From Agrobacterium albertimagni AOL15 (GTDB taxonomy: Bacteria > Pseudomonadota > Alphaproteobacteria > Rhizobiales > Rhizobiaceae), in assembly GCF_000300855.1 (NCBI RefSeq), contig NZ_ALJF01000003.1, positions 62,001 through 126,000 of the forward strand: a DNA stretch of 64,000 bases, written 5' to 3'. The notes under the pieces are model-generated. The model was not told where the DNA came from, ran no database searches, and saw nothing but the letters and a program-made list of their open reading frames with translations. The stretch's first letter is position 1. Each line of letters starts with the position of its first letter. The position numbers and the translations under genes were made by a program. Positions 57,702 through 64,000 of this stretch are shown one piece after another.

Positions 57702-58478
57702 TCAATAATTGTCGGATTGCGAAAAGGTGCGCGCGAGTTCGGCCTGACCGGCCGTCAGCCCGCAATCGACCGGAAGACAAACGCCGGTGATGGCAGCGGC
57801 CTGATCGCTTGCGAGGAAGAAAACGGCATTGGCGATGTCTTCGGCCGTCGCGATGCGGCGCAACGCATACCAGCGCTTGGCTTCCTCGAAGACATCAGGA
57901 TTGGCGGCAGCCCGCGCCTCCCAGGCCTGGGTGCGAACCGTGCCCGGCGCGACCGCATTCGAGCGGATGCCGTATTTGCCGTATTCGACGGCAATCAGCT
58001 TGGTCAGATGGATGAGCCCCGCCTTGGCCGCGCTATAGGCCGGGTGACCGAAGACGGCCATGCCGTTGACCGAGGAGATGTTGACGAGAGAACCCTTGGC
58101 TTCCTTCAGCGCATTCTCGAAGGCGCGAAAGCAGAGGAAGGGCGCCTCGAGATTAAGCGCATTATCCTTGCGCCAGATCTCGCCATCGGTATCGCCGAGG
58201 CTCACGGCCCGCGCCGCACCGGCATTGTTGACCAGCGTATGCACGAGGCCGAGCGTTGCGATGCGTGCCGCGGTCTCGGCGAGATCCTTCTCGTCCGTCA
58301 CGTCACAGACCAGCGAGGCGAAGCGGACATCGTCATTGAGCTCGACCATCGCCTGGCCAAGCGCCTGACAATCCAGATCCAGCAGAACAACGAGGTCATG
58401 GCTATCGGCGAGGCGCTTTGCGATCGCCCGACCTATATCTCCGGCAGCACCGGTCACCACGGCAACCTTACGAGTCAC
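57702..58478 (-). CDS. Short-chain dehydrogenase/reductase
   Basis: A 258-residue SDR enzyme. The cofactor site is VAVVTGAAGDIGRAIAKRLA, with an Asp at the end of strand 2 (VLLDLDCQ), which favours NAD(H). The NAG motif is VHTLVNNAGAARAV, the catalytic Ser in LVNISSVNGMAVFGHPAYSAAKAGLI and Tyr-x-x-x-Lys in YSAAK. The start is GTG with GGAGA ahead. It lies between the RpiR-type regulator and GH20. The substrate is unknown; a sugar or sugar acid would fit. Confidence 0.9.
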   Translation of the reverse strand: MTRKVAVVTGAAGDIGRAIAKRLADSHDLVVLLDLDCQALGQAMVELNDDVRFASLVCDVTDEKDLAETAARIATLGLVHTLVNNAGAARAVSLGDTDGEIWRKDNALNLEAPFLCFRAFENALKEAKGSLVNISSVNGMAVFGHPAYSAAKAGLIHLTKLIAVEYGKYGIRSNAVAPGTVRTQAWEARAAANPDVFEEAKRWYALRRIATAEDIANAVFFLASDQAAAITGVCLPVDCGLTAGQAELARTFSQSDNY

Positions 58479-58510
58479 GGCAGGTCTCCGCTATCGATAC
58501 GGGCATAGGA

Positions 58511-59377
58511 TCAATCTCCGAGAAGTTGCCGGTCGTCCCCACCATCGCGGTGCTCGACCAACTGTTGCTTGATATGGCGCAGCGTCACCTGCGACTGCTT
58601 GCGATTGCGATAGGCAACGAGGCTCGCGATCACGTCGACGACGGCGAGATAGGCAAATCGCGTCGAGGTCGGCCGGAAGATGTTTTCGCCCTCCGGCAGG
58701 TCGATGCCGATGACGAGCTCCGAAGCTTCCGCCACCAGGCTCTGACTTTGCGTCAGCGCGATCGTGGTGATGCCGTTCTCGCGGGCAAGCTTGAAGCATT
58801 TCACCAGCTCGGCATTGCGACCCGAAAACGATGAACCGATGAGCACATCGTTCGAGCGTGCCGCCGCCGTCAGCATCAGCTGCATGTTGTGGTCGGCCGA
58901 AGCCGTGACGCGCGACCCGAGACGAAAGAGACGGTTCTGGATCTCGCCCGAGATCATGGAGGAGTTGCCGCCCGAGCCAAAGGCATAGACCATTTCCGCC
59001 CGCGCCAGCCGGTCCGCAACCTTGTCCAGCACATCAGGATCGAGTGCCCGATGCACCATGAACATGGCATTCTGCGCCTTGGTGATAACATCACTCGCGA
59101 CGTCGGCCGGCTCGGTGCTCTGCGCCTCCGGGTTGAGATAACGCACGCCGACATAGGCGGTGCGGGCGAGGTTGACCTTGAAGTCGGCAAAGCTCTGACA
59201 GCCGAGACGACGGCAAAAGCGCGTCACCGTCGGCGGCGAGACCTCTGCCTTCTCAGCCAGCTCGATGATCGAGGCATTGACTGCGAAATCGAAGGAATTG
59301 AGCAGGATATCCGCAATGCGTTGCTCGGAGGCCGAAAACTGACCAGCCTCTTCCTGAATGCGCGCGAAGATATCCAA
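58511..59377 (-). CDS. MurR/RpiR-family transcriptional regulator
   Basis: A 288-residue regulator with the N-terminal RpiR helix-turn-helix (SASEQRIADILLNSFDFAVN, AEKAEVSPPTVTRFCRRLGCQSFADFK) and a C-terminal SIS sugar-phosphate domain (VYAFGSGGNSSMISGEIQNR, VLIGSSFSGRNAELVKCFKL). The start is TTG, seven bases after GAGGG. It follows the RidA gene and is likely to control the whole divergent block, answering to a phosphorylated amino sugar or related ligand. A perfect palindrome at 59837-59858 is a candidate operator. Confidence 0.92.
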   Translation of the reverse strand: MDIFARIQEEAGQFSASEQRIADILLNSFDFAVNASIIELAEKAEVSPPTVTRFCRRLGCQSFADFKVNLARTAYVGVRYLNPEAQSTEPADVASDVITKAQNAMFMVHRALDPDVLDKVADRLARAEMVYAFGSGGNSSMISGEIQNRLFRLGSRVTASADHNMQLMLTAAARSNDVLIGSSFSGRNAELVKCFKLARENGITTIALTQSQSLVAEASELVIGIDLPEGENIFRPTSTRFAYLAVVDVIASLVAYRNRKQSQVTLRHIKQQLVEHRDGGDDRQLLGD

Positions 59378-59393
59378 TGCCCTGCCCTCTCTC

Positions 59394-59780
59394 TTATGTC
59401 GAAGGCTTGAAGGCTACGCAGTCGATTTCGACCTTGCAATCGACCATCATCGAGGCCTGGACGCAGGCGCGTGCCGGCGGGTGCTCGCCAAAATACTGTT
59501 GGTAGATCTTGTTGAAAGTCCAGAAATCGCGGGGGTCATCAAGCCACACGCCGCAGCGCACGACATGCTCGAGCCCGTAGCCGGCCTCTTCCAGAATGGC
59601 GATGACATTGGCGATCGTCTTGTGGGTCTGTTCGATAATGCCACCGGGAATGATCTCCCCGTCTTCCATGGCCACCTGGCCGGAAACATAAAGCCAGCCA
59701 TCCGCCTCGACCGCGCGGGCAAATGGCAACCGCTGACCACCTGCACCCGCCTTTTCGGCCCCGTAACGCTTGATCGTCAT
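59394..59780 (-). CDS. RidA/YjgF-family imine deaminase-like protein
   Basis: A 128-residue protein of the RidA superfamily, which hydrolyses reactive enamine/imine products of PLP enzymes. It has LPFARAVEADGWLYVSGQVA, the IEQTHKTIANVIAILEEAGY block, and C-terminal PPARACVQASMMVDCKVEIDCVAF, with the Arg of the active site in PARACV. The ATG at 59780 follows GAGGGG by five bases. It opens the leftward operon, and its partner on the right strand may be the PLP enzyme at 61901, whose expected products RidA would clear. Confidence 0.9.
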   Translation of the reverse strand: MTIKRYGAEKAGAGGQRLPFARAVEADGWLYVSGQVAMEDGEIIPGGIIEQTHKTIANVIAILEEAGYGLEHVVRCGVWLDDPRDFWTFNKIYQQYFGEHPPARACVQASMMVDCKVEIDCVAFKPST

Positions 59781-59836
59781 GGACACCCCTCATGCAAATT
59801 ATTTTCTTCGATCGTTGACAAGCGACCACAAAAAAC

Positions 59837-59858
59837 CGATTTTGACCAGACAAAATCG
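59837..59858. promoter_or_regulatory. Palindromic operator candidate between the divergent operons
   Basis: CGATTTTG (59837-59844), six bases, CAAAATCG (59851-59858), perfect arms. It lies midway between the RidA and NTF2-like starts. A TTGACA at 59815-59820 may be the rightward -35, in which case the palindrome covers the -10 position. The RpiR-type regulator is the most likely ligand. Confidence 0.6.
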
Positions 59859-59892
59859 ACATTCATGAAAAGAATTTAACAACGGGGAAGAA

Positions 59893-60384
59893 ATGCGCGA
59901 CCCATTCCAAAATCCGTTCCCGGCATCGGACGAAGCCCGCCACGCCATATGGGAGATGCTCGTCCCCCGCGACATCGACGCCTTTCTCGCCGCCGACTGG
60001 AGCATGGTCGCCCATGACTTTGTCGAGGACGGCTTCATCGGCATCAGCGGCAATCGCGAGGAAGATGCGGACAAGTGGACGCTCGCCTTCCCCAATCTCA
60101 CGGCATACCGCGACGAATGGCTGAAGCAGGCGCATGACTTCGCCGCTCAGTCCTACGGCGAGGATCCGCGCACCGCAATCTTCACCACGACAACGCTGGA
60201 AGAGATCGAAATTTCGGCTGAGACCGCGCTCGTGCGCAAGAAGTTCGACGGCGGGATCAAGAAGGCAGACGGCACACTCGACATCATGCGCTGGCAGACG
60301 CTCTATTATTGCCGCCTGCATGAAGGCCGGTGGAAAATCTCCGGCTTCACCGGTTATCTACCCAATCCGATGGGCAAGCGCTGA
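59893..60384 (+). CDS. Uncharacterised NTF2/SnoaL-like protein
   Basis: A 163-residue soluble protein that I cannot place firmly. The layout, with an N-terminal helix carrying Asp and Trp (RDIDAFLAADWSMVAHDFVEDGFIG), then beta strands with Thr repeats (AIFTTTTLEEIEISAETALV) and a closing YYCRLHEGRWKISGFTGYLP, is that of the NTF2-like/SnoaL fold, where such pockets bind small ligands. GGGGAAGAA lies before the ATG. It is the first gene of the rightward operon with the second M81 gene and the PLP enzyme. It might be a hydratase or isomerase of the pathway. Confidence 0.7.
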   Translation: MRDPFQNPFPASDEARHAIWEMLVPRDIDAFLAADWSMVAHDFVEDGFIGISGNREEDADKWTLAFPNLTAYRDEWLKQAHDFAAQSYGEDPRTAIFTTTTLEEIEISAETALVRKKFDGGIKKADGTLDIMRWQTLYYCRLHEGRWKISGFTGYLPNPMGKR

Positions 60385-60422
60385 ACCCGCCCTTACACAC
60401 TCAAGACCCCGGAGGTCGGCCC

Positions 60423-61904
60423 TTGCGCATCTTCACCGCCGCGCTTGCAACGGAAACGAACACCTTCTCCCCGATCTGCATCGACCGGCGCGCCTTCGAG
60501 GATTCGCTCTATGCACCTCCGGGACAACACCCGGCAACGCCGACGCTCTGTACCGCGCCGATCACGGTCGGTCGCAAGGTCTGCGCCGACAAGGGCTGGA
60601 CGCTGATCGAGGGTACTGCGACCTGGGCGGACCCCGCGGGTCTCGTCAACCGACAGACCTTCGAGAGCCTGCGCGACGAGATCCTGGATCAACTCCGCGC
60701 AGCCATGCCCGTCGACGCTGTCGTGCTCGGTCTGCATGGCGCCATGGTCGCCGACGGATATCTCGACCCGGAAGGTGATCTCTTGACCAAGATCCGCGAG
60801 ATCATCGGCCCTGATATCCTGCTCTGCGCCGAACTCGATCCGCACAGCCACCTGACGGCGAAGCGCGTGGCAGCCGCCGATTTCTTCGTTGTCTTCAAGG
60901 AATTTCCGCATACCGATTTCGTCGATCGGGCCGAAGACCTGTGGCGCATCGCTGTCGACACGCTGGAGGGCCGCGTCAAGCCGGTCATGTCCGTCTTCGA
61001 CTGCCGGATGATCGATATTTTCCCGACCTCGCGCGAACCCATGCGCAGCTTTGTTGACAGGCTTATGGCCATCGAAAAGGTCGATCCGGAGGTGCTGTCG
61101 CTTTCCGTCATTCATGGCTTCATGGCCGGCGACGTACCGGAAATGGGCACCAAGACAATCGCCGTCACCAATGGCCATCCGGAAAAGGGTGCCATTCTCG
61201 CACGCGAACTCGGCCTTGATCTGTTCTCCAAACGCGGCACCTTCATGATGCCCCAGATCGATGAGAAAACAGCGCTCGATCAGGCGCTTGCCTATCCGGA
61301 AGGCCCCGTCGTCATCGCCGACATGTGGGACAATCCGGGCGGTGGCACGGCGGGTGATGCAACCGTGATCCTCGCGGAAATGCTGGCGCGTGGCGTCACG
61401 AACGCCGCGGTCGGCATGATCTGGGATCCAATTGCCGTTCAGATCTGCATGGCCGCCGGCGAAGGCGCCGAGATCCCGCTGCGGTTCGGCGCGAAATCAG
61501 CGCCCGGCACCGGCCATCCGATCGATGGGCTGGTGAAGGTGGTCAAGGTAGTGCCGAATGCTGAAATGCGTTTCGGCGACAGCATCGCGCCCTTCGGCGA
61601 TGCCGCCCATATCCGGCTCGAAGGCATCGACATCATCCTGAGTTCGGTCCGAGTCCAGAGCTACGACCCATCGCTCTTCACGGCACTCGGCATAGACCCG
61701 ACGGAAAAGCATCTTCTGGTCATCAAGTCGACCAACCACTTCTATGCGGCCTTCTCCCAGATCGCCTCGGAAATCCTCTACTGCGCCGCGGGAACGCCCT
61801 ATCCGAACGATCCGGCCAAGACCGCCTATCGCCATGTGCGCCGCGACATCTGGCCGATCACGGCCAATCCGCACGAGACGCCCGAAGGCAGCGAGGCCGC
61901 ATGA
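60423..61904 (+). CDS. M81 family (MlrC-like) metallo-hydrolase, copy 2
   Basis: A 493-residue M81/MlrC-like protein. It starts LRIFTAALATETNTFSPICI, has AVVLGLHGAMVADGYLDPEGDLL, the metal stretch LLCAELDPHSHLTAKR, FPHTDFVDRAEDLW and VVIADMWDNPGGGTAGDATV at the second domain. Where copy 1 has Asp-Leu-His-Gly-Asn, this one has Asp-Pro-His-Ser-His. The start is TTG, seven bases after GGAGG; the open frame before it overlaps the NTF2-like gene. It overlaps the PLP-enzyme gene by four bases. The pairing with an enzyme for D-amino acids hints at peptides or amides of D- or beta-hydroxy amino acids. Confidence 0.9.
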   Translation: MRIFTAALATETNTFSPICIDRRAFEDSLYAPPGQHPATPTLCTAPITVGRKVCADKGWTLIEGTATWADPAGLVNRQTFESLRDEILDQLRAAMPVDAVVLGLHGAMVADGYLDPEGDLLTKIREIIGPDILLCAELDPHSHLTAKRVAAADFFVVFKEFPHTDFVDRAEDLWRIAVDTLEGRVKPVMSVFDCRMIDIFPTSREPMRSFVDRLMAIEKVDPEVLSLSVIHGFMAGDVPEMGTKTIAVTNGHPEKGAILARELGLDLFSKRGTFMMPQIDEKTALDQALAYPEGPVVIADMWDNPGGGTAGDATVILAEMLARGVTNAAVGMIWDPIAVQICMAAGEGAEIPLRFGAKSAPGTGHPIDGLVKVVKVVPNAEMRFGDSIAPFGDAAHIRLEGIDIILSSVRVQSYDPSLFTALGIDPTEKHLLVIKSTNHFYAAFSQIASEILYCAAGTPYPNDPAKTAYRHVRRDIWPITANPHETPEGSEAA

Positions 61905-62992
61905 TGGTACTCACCCGCCCAAAGTCAGGCCAGCCGATTGCCGAACTGTCGACACCGCTGCCGATCATCGACGAAGACAGGCTTGCCGCCAACATAGCCC
62001 GCGTCCAGAGCTATATGGACAGCCACGGCCTCGCCTTCCGCCCGCATATCAAGACCCACAAGATCCCGGCCATTGCTGCCGAACAGGTGAAGGCGGGCGC
62101 GAAGGGCATCAACTGCCAGAAAATCACAGAGGCCGAGGTCTTCGCCGATCACGGTTTCGAAGATCTACTGATCACCTTCAACATTCTCGGCAGCGAGAAG
62201 CACAAGCGTCTCGTCGCCCTCAACACCCGCATTTCCGGCCTGAAGGTCGTCGCGGACAGCGAGGCAACCGTGCGCGGCCTCTCCTGCGCCTTCTCCCAGA
62301 CCCGCCCGCTGACCGTCCTCGTCGAATGCGACACGGGCGGCGGACGCTGTGGTGTCCAGAGCCCGGAAGAAGCCATGGCACTCGCCGAGACGATCGCTGC
62401 TGCCCCCGGCCTCACTTTCGGCGGCATCCTGACCTACCCCAAGGCAGACACAGAAGAAGCCGTCGAGGCCTTCTTCGCCGCCACGCTTACCGGCCTCTCC
62501 GCCCGCGGCATACCCTGCCCGATTGTCTCCAATGGCGGCACGCCCAGCCTTTTCTCTGCGCACAAGGTCACATCTGCGACAGAGCACCGGGCCGGCACCT
62601 ATGTCTACAACGATCGCGCCATGGCCCGCTCGGGTCACTGCAGCCTCGACGACTGTGCCATGCACATCCTGGCCACCGTCGTCTCGCGCCCGGCAGACGA
62701 TCGCGCCATCCTCGACGCCGGCTCCAAAGCGCTGACCTCGGACCTCCTCGGCTTCTCCGACTACGGCATGATCGTCGAGTACCCGGACGCCGTGATCTCC
62801 GGCCTCTCCGAAGAGCATGGCACGGTTGATCTATCGAAGGTAAAGGGACGGCGCCCAGAGATCGGCGAAAAGGTCAGGATAATCCCGAACCACACCTGCG
62901 TGGTATCGAACCTCTTCGACATCATGACCTTTCACCGCGACGGGATCGTCACGAGAGTGGAAGAGGTCGCGGCGCGCGGGCTCGTCTGGTAA
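61901..62992 (+). CDS. D-threonine aldolase / D-serine dehydratase-like PLP enzyme
   Basis: A 363-residue fold-type III PLP enzyme (alanine-racemase barrel). The cofactor Lys is in AFRPHIKTHKIPAIAAEQ, with KGINCQKITEAEVFADHGF after it. The C-terminal beta domain has the metal pair His-x-Cys in IIPNHTCVVSNLFDIM, as in DSD1-type D-serine dehydratases and D-threonine aldolases. The ATGA overlap couples it to the M81 gene. It would act on a beta-hydroxy D-amino acid or an analogue to give an aldehyde plus glycine, or an enamine that RidA could remove. Confidence 0.9.
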   Translation: MMVLTRPKSGQPIAELSTPLPIIDEDRLAANIARVQSYMDSHGLAFRPHIKTHKIPAIAAEQVKAGAKGINCQKITEAEVFADHGFEDLLITFNILGSEKHKRLVALNTRISGLKVVADSEATVRGLSCAFSQTRPLTVLVECDTGGGRCGVQSPEEAMALAETIAAAPGLTFGGILTYPKADTEEAVEAFFAATLTGLSARGIPCPIVSNGGTPSLFSAHKVTSATEHRAGTYVYNDRAMARSGHCSLDDCAMHILATVVSRPADDRAILDAGSKALTSDLLGFSDYGMIVEYPDAVISGLSEEHGTVDLSKVKGRRPEIGEKVRIIPNHTCVVSNLFDIMTFHRDGIVTRVEEVAARGLVW

Positions 62993-63092
62993 AACAGCAC
63001 CAAAACGAAGAGCCTGCCTTAGATGGTAGTCAGGGTCACTGCTAGCTTGGCTTTCTCCCTCAGGACACCTGCCATATTGAACGCGTTATGCT

Positions 63093-63145
63093 TTGAAACG
63101 GTCGTGAATGGAGGTAGAATGATAGAATTATAGCTACCTGGGTAG
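63093..63145 (+). promoter_or_regulatory. vapBC promoter and operator
   Basis: TTGAAA (63093-63098) and TAGAAT (63115-63120) with a 16-base gap make a good -35/-10 pair. Downstream lies the palindrome CTACC-TG-GGTAG at 63134-63145, in the place expected for autorepression by the VapBC complex. The vapB start is fifteen bases further. Confidence 0.62.
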
Positions 63146-63159
63146 AACGTGGTCACGAC

Positions 63160-63408
63160 ATGAGTCTCAACATAAAAGATCCCGAAGCACATCGCCTTGC
63201 TCAGGCGATCGCCCTTGCCACGGGGCAGAGCATGAGCCGTGTTGTGACCGATGCTCTGCGCGAGCGGTACGCGCAGCTTGAAAAGCAGAACGGCAAGGCT
63301 TCCGTCGACGAGCTATTGATGATCGCAAACCGGGCCGCAGCGCATCTGAAGCAGCCCTACGCCGATCACGCCGAGCTTCTCTATGACGAAGATGGCCTGC
63401 CGAAATGA
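63160..63408 (+). CDS. vapB: VapB-type antitoxin
   Basis: An 82-residue antitoxin of the Rv0623/PF07704 type. The N-terminal DNA-binding part is MSLNIKDPEAHRLAQAIALA with TGQSMSRVVTDALRERYAQL, and the C-terminal tail ends YADHAELLYDEDGLPK, the typical toxin-wrapping segment. It overlaps vapC by four bases. No good ribosome site is visible. It is a type II toxin-antitoxin module, often horizontally spread. Confidence 0.92.
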   Translation: MSLNIKDPEAHRLAQAIALATGQSMSRVVTDALRERYAQLEKQNGKASVDELLMIANRAAAHLKQPYADHAELLYDEDGLPK

Positions 63409-63794
63409 TTGTCGACACATCAGCCATGGTGGCGATCTTCTACGGTGAACCGGAGGCTCCCAACTTCACGCGGCTGATCCACGACGCAGCAGTCACGCGG
63501 ACCAGCGTGGCTAACCTTGTCGAGCTATCCATGGTGATCGAAAAGCAACTCGGACCGGAGGGAATGAGGCAGGTCGAGGCTTTCTTCCGCCGCGCGGCAA
63601 TCAGCGTTGAGCCAGTGACGGTCGAGCAAGGCAATCTGGCGCGGCAGGCCTTTCTCGATTTCGGCAAGGGCAGGCATAGAGCTGCACTGAACTTTGGCGA
63701 CTGCTTTGCCTACGCCCTCGCCAAGGATCTCGATGAACCGCTGCTGTTCAAGGGCAAAGACTTCGCGGAGACGGACATTCGTTCGGCAGCGTAG
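63405..63794 (+). CDS. vapC: VapC PIN-domain ribonuclease toxin
   Basis: A 129-residue PIN-domain toxin. The acidic active-site residues are seen: Asp4 in MIVDTSAMVAIFYGEPEA, Glu near 40 in TSVANLVELSMVIEKQ, and the Asp in LNFGDCFAYALAKDLDEPLLFKGKDF (two later acidic positions). All look intact, so the toxin should be active as a Mg-dependent RNase, usually against tRNA. VapB next to it neutralises it. Confidence 0.94.
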   Translation: MIVDTSAMVAIFYGEPEAPNFTRLIHDAAVTRTSVANLVELSMVIEKQLGPEGMRQVEAFFRRAAISVEPVTVEQGNLARQAFLDFGKGRHRAALNFGDCFAYALAKDLDEPLLFKGKDFAETDIRSAA

Positions 63795-63838
63795 TGCTGC
63801 GATGAACAGATTCCTGGCCCCAGCATGGAAGGACAAGC

Positions 63839-64000
63839 ATGGCTGAGCACAGTCAGTTGCAGGGTTTCCGCCGGCTGCGCGGCGGCTGCATGTGTGGTGC
63901 GGTGTCCTACGAAATCGCCGACCGTTTCCTCTATGCGATGAACTGCCACTGCTCGAAATGCCGCCGCACGACGGGCTCGGCTTTCAAGCCGATCGCGGGT
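63839..64000 (+). CDS. GFA/CENP-V-family protein (partial, 3' end outside window)
   Basis: The first 54 codons of a protein of the glutathione-dependent formaldehyde-activating (GFA) fold. The zinc cysteines start in RRLRGGCMCGAVSYEIADRF (Cys-x-Cys) and continue in MNCHCSKCRRTTGSAFKPIA (Cys-x-Cys-x-x-Cys), a clear family signature. AAGGACA precedes the ATG. Most family members are annotated by similarity, and few have proven activity. The gene runs off the window. Confidence 0.85.
   Translation, partial: MAEHSQLQGFRRLRGGCMCGAVSYEIADRFLYAMNCHCSKCRRTTGSAFKPIAG

Noticed and set aside
56156..57790. 544-codon rightward frame opposite the GH20 gene
   Set aside because: Shadow of GH20; no motifs, and GH20 has its catalytic Asp-Glu and a good ribosome site.

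Overview
The window looks like chromosomal or chromid DNA of a Rhizobiaceae-type alphaproteobacterium (Rhizobium/Agrobacterium relatives). The pointers are GC-rich codon use, a ThuA/ThuB-like pair, a DUF982 protein, a Usg protein, groESL behind a CIRCE-like repeat, a TAXI-type TRAP transporter under a DctB/DctD-like pair, and the rhizobial arrangement of the protocatechuate genes (pcaQ against pcaDCHGB, pcaR against pcaIJF). I saw no insertion sequences, phage genes, CRISPR arrays, tRNAs or rRNAs. The only mobile-type cassette is a VapBC pair near the right end.

Layout. 1-3.4 kb: ThuB-like (cut by the edge) and ThuA-like sugar genes, divergent from a LacI-type regulator and a PfkB kinase; two near-identical LacI-type operators lie between them. 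3.5-6.9 kb: DUF982 protein, maltooligosyl trehalose synthase (treY) and Usg. 7.1-9.2 kb: groES-groEL with a CIRCE-like element and a strong terminator. 9.2-10.4 kb: a stand-alone EAL protein and a 72-residue orphan. 10.6-13.7 kb: a three-gene overlapping TctD/TctE-like two-component operon that ends in a periplasmic binding protein without any permease. 13.8-20.5 kb: TAXI receptor, fused TRAP permease and their likely DctB/DctD-like control pair. 20.6-23.2 kb: a large chemoreceptor.

23.4-33.8 kb is a pectin-oligomer locus: KduI, an AraC regulator, a GH4 alpha-galacturonidase-like enzyme, a complete ABC sugar importer, a GH28 enzyme without a signal peptide and a GH105 hydrolase. Import of oligogalacturonides followed by cytoplasmic trimming is the simplest reading. 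33.8-38.8 kb: dabA/dabB (inorganic-carbon uptake) divergent from a LysR-type regulator with a palindrome against its start codon. 38.9-41.2 kb: a renalase-like flavoprotein, a DUF3429 membrane protein, an ECF sigma factor and a very small zinc-finger anti-sigma candidate.

41.2-49.4 kb: the complete beta-ketoadipate branch from protocatechuate to succinyl-CoA plus acetyl-CoA, with recognisable PcaQ and PcaR boxes. 49.5-52.3 kb: a secreted HExxH protein (DUF922) and a membrane GGDEF-EAL protein. 52.3-63.0 kb: two divergent operons. One carries RidA, an RpiR-type regulator, an SDR, GH20 hexosaminidase, an M81/MlrC-like protein, an MFS exporter and CutC. The other carries an NTF2-like protein, a second M81/MlrC-like protein and a D-threonine-aldolase/D-serine-dehydratase-like PLP enzyme. 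A perfect palindrome lies between them. This block is the best candidate for an uncharacterised pathway. 63.1-64.0 kb: VapBC and the start of a GFA-family gene that runs off the window.

Tightly packed convergent gene pairs show a recurrent feature: perfect palindromes centred on the two facing stop codons (41233-41250 and 52251-52266, and a weaker one at 45907-45919).
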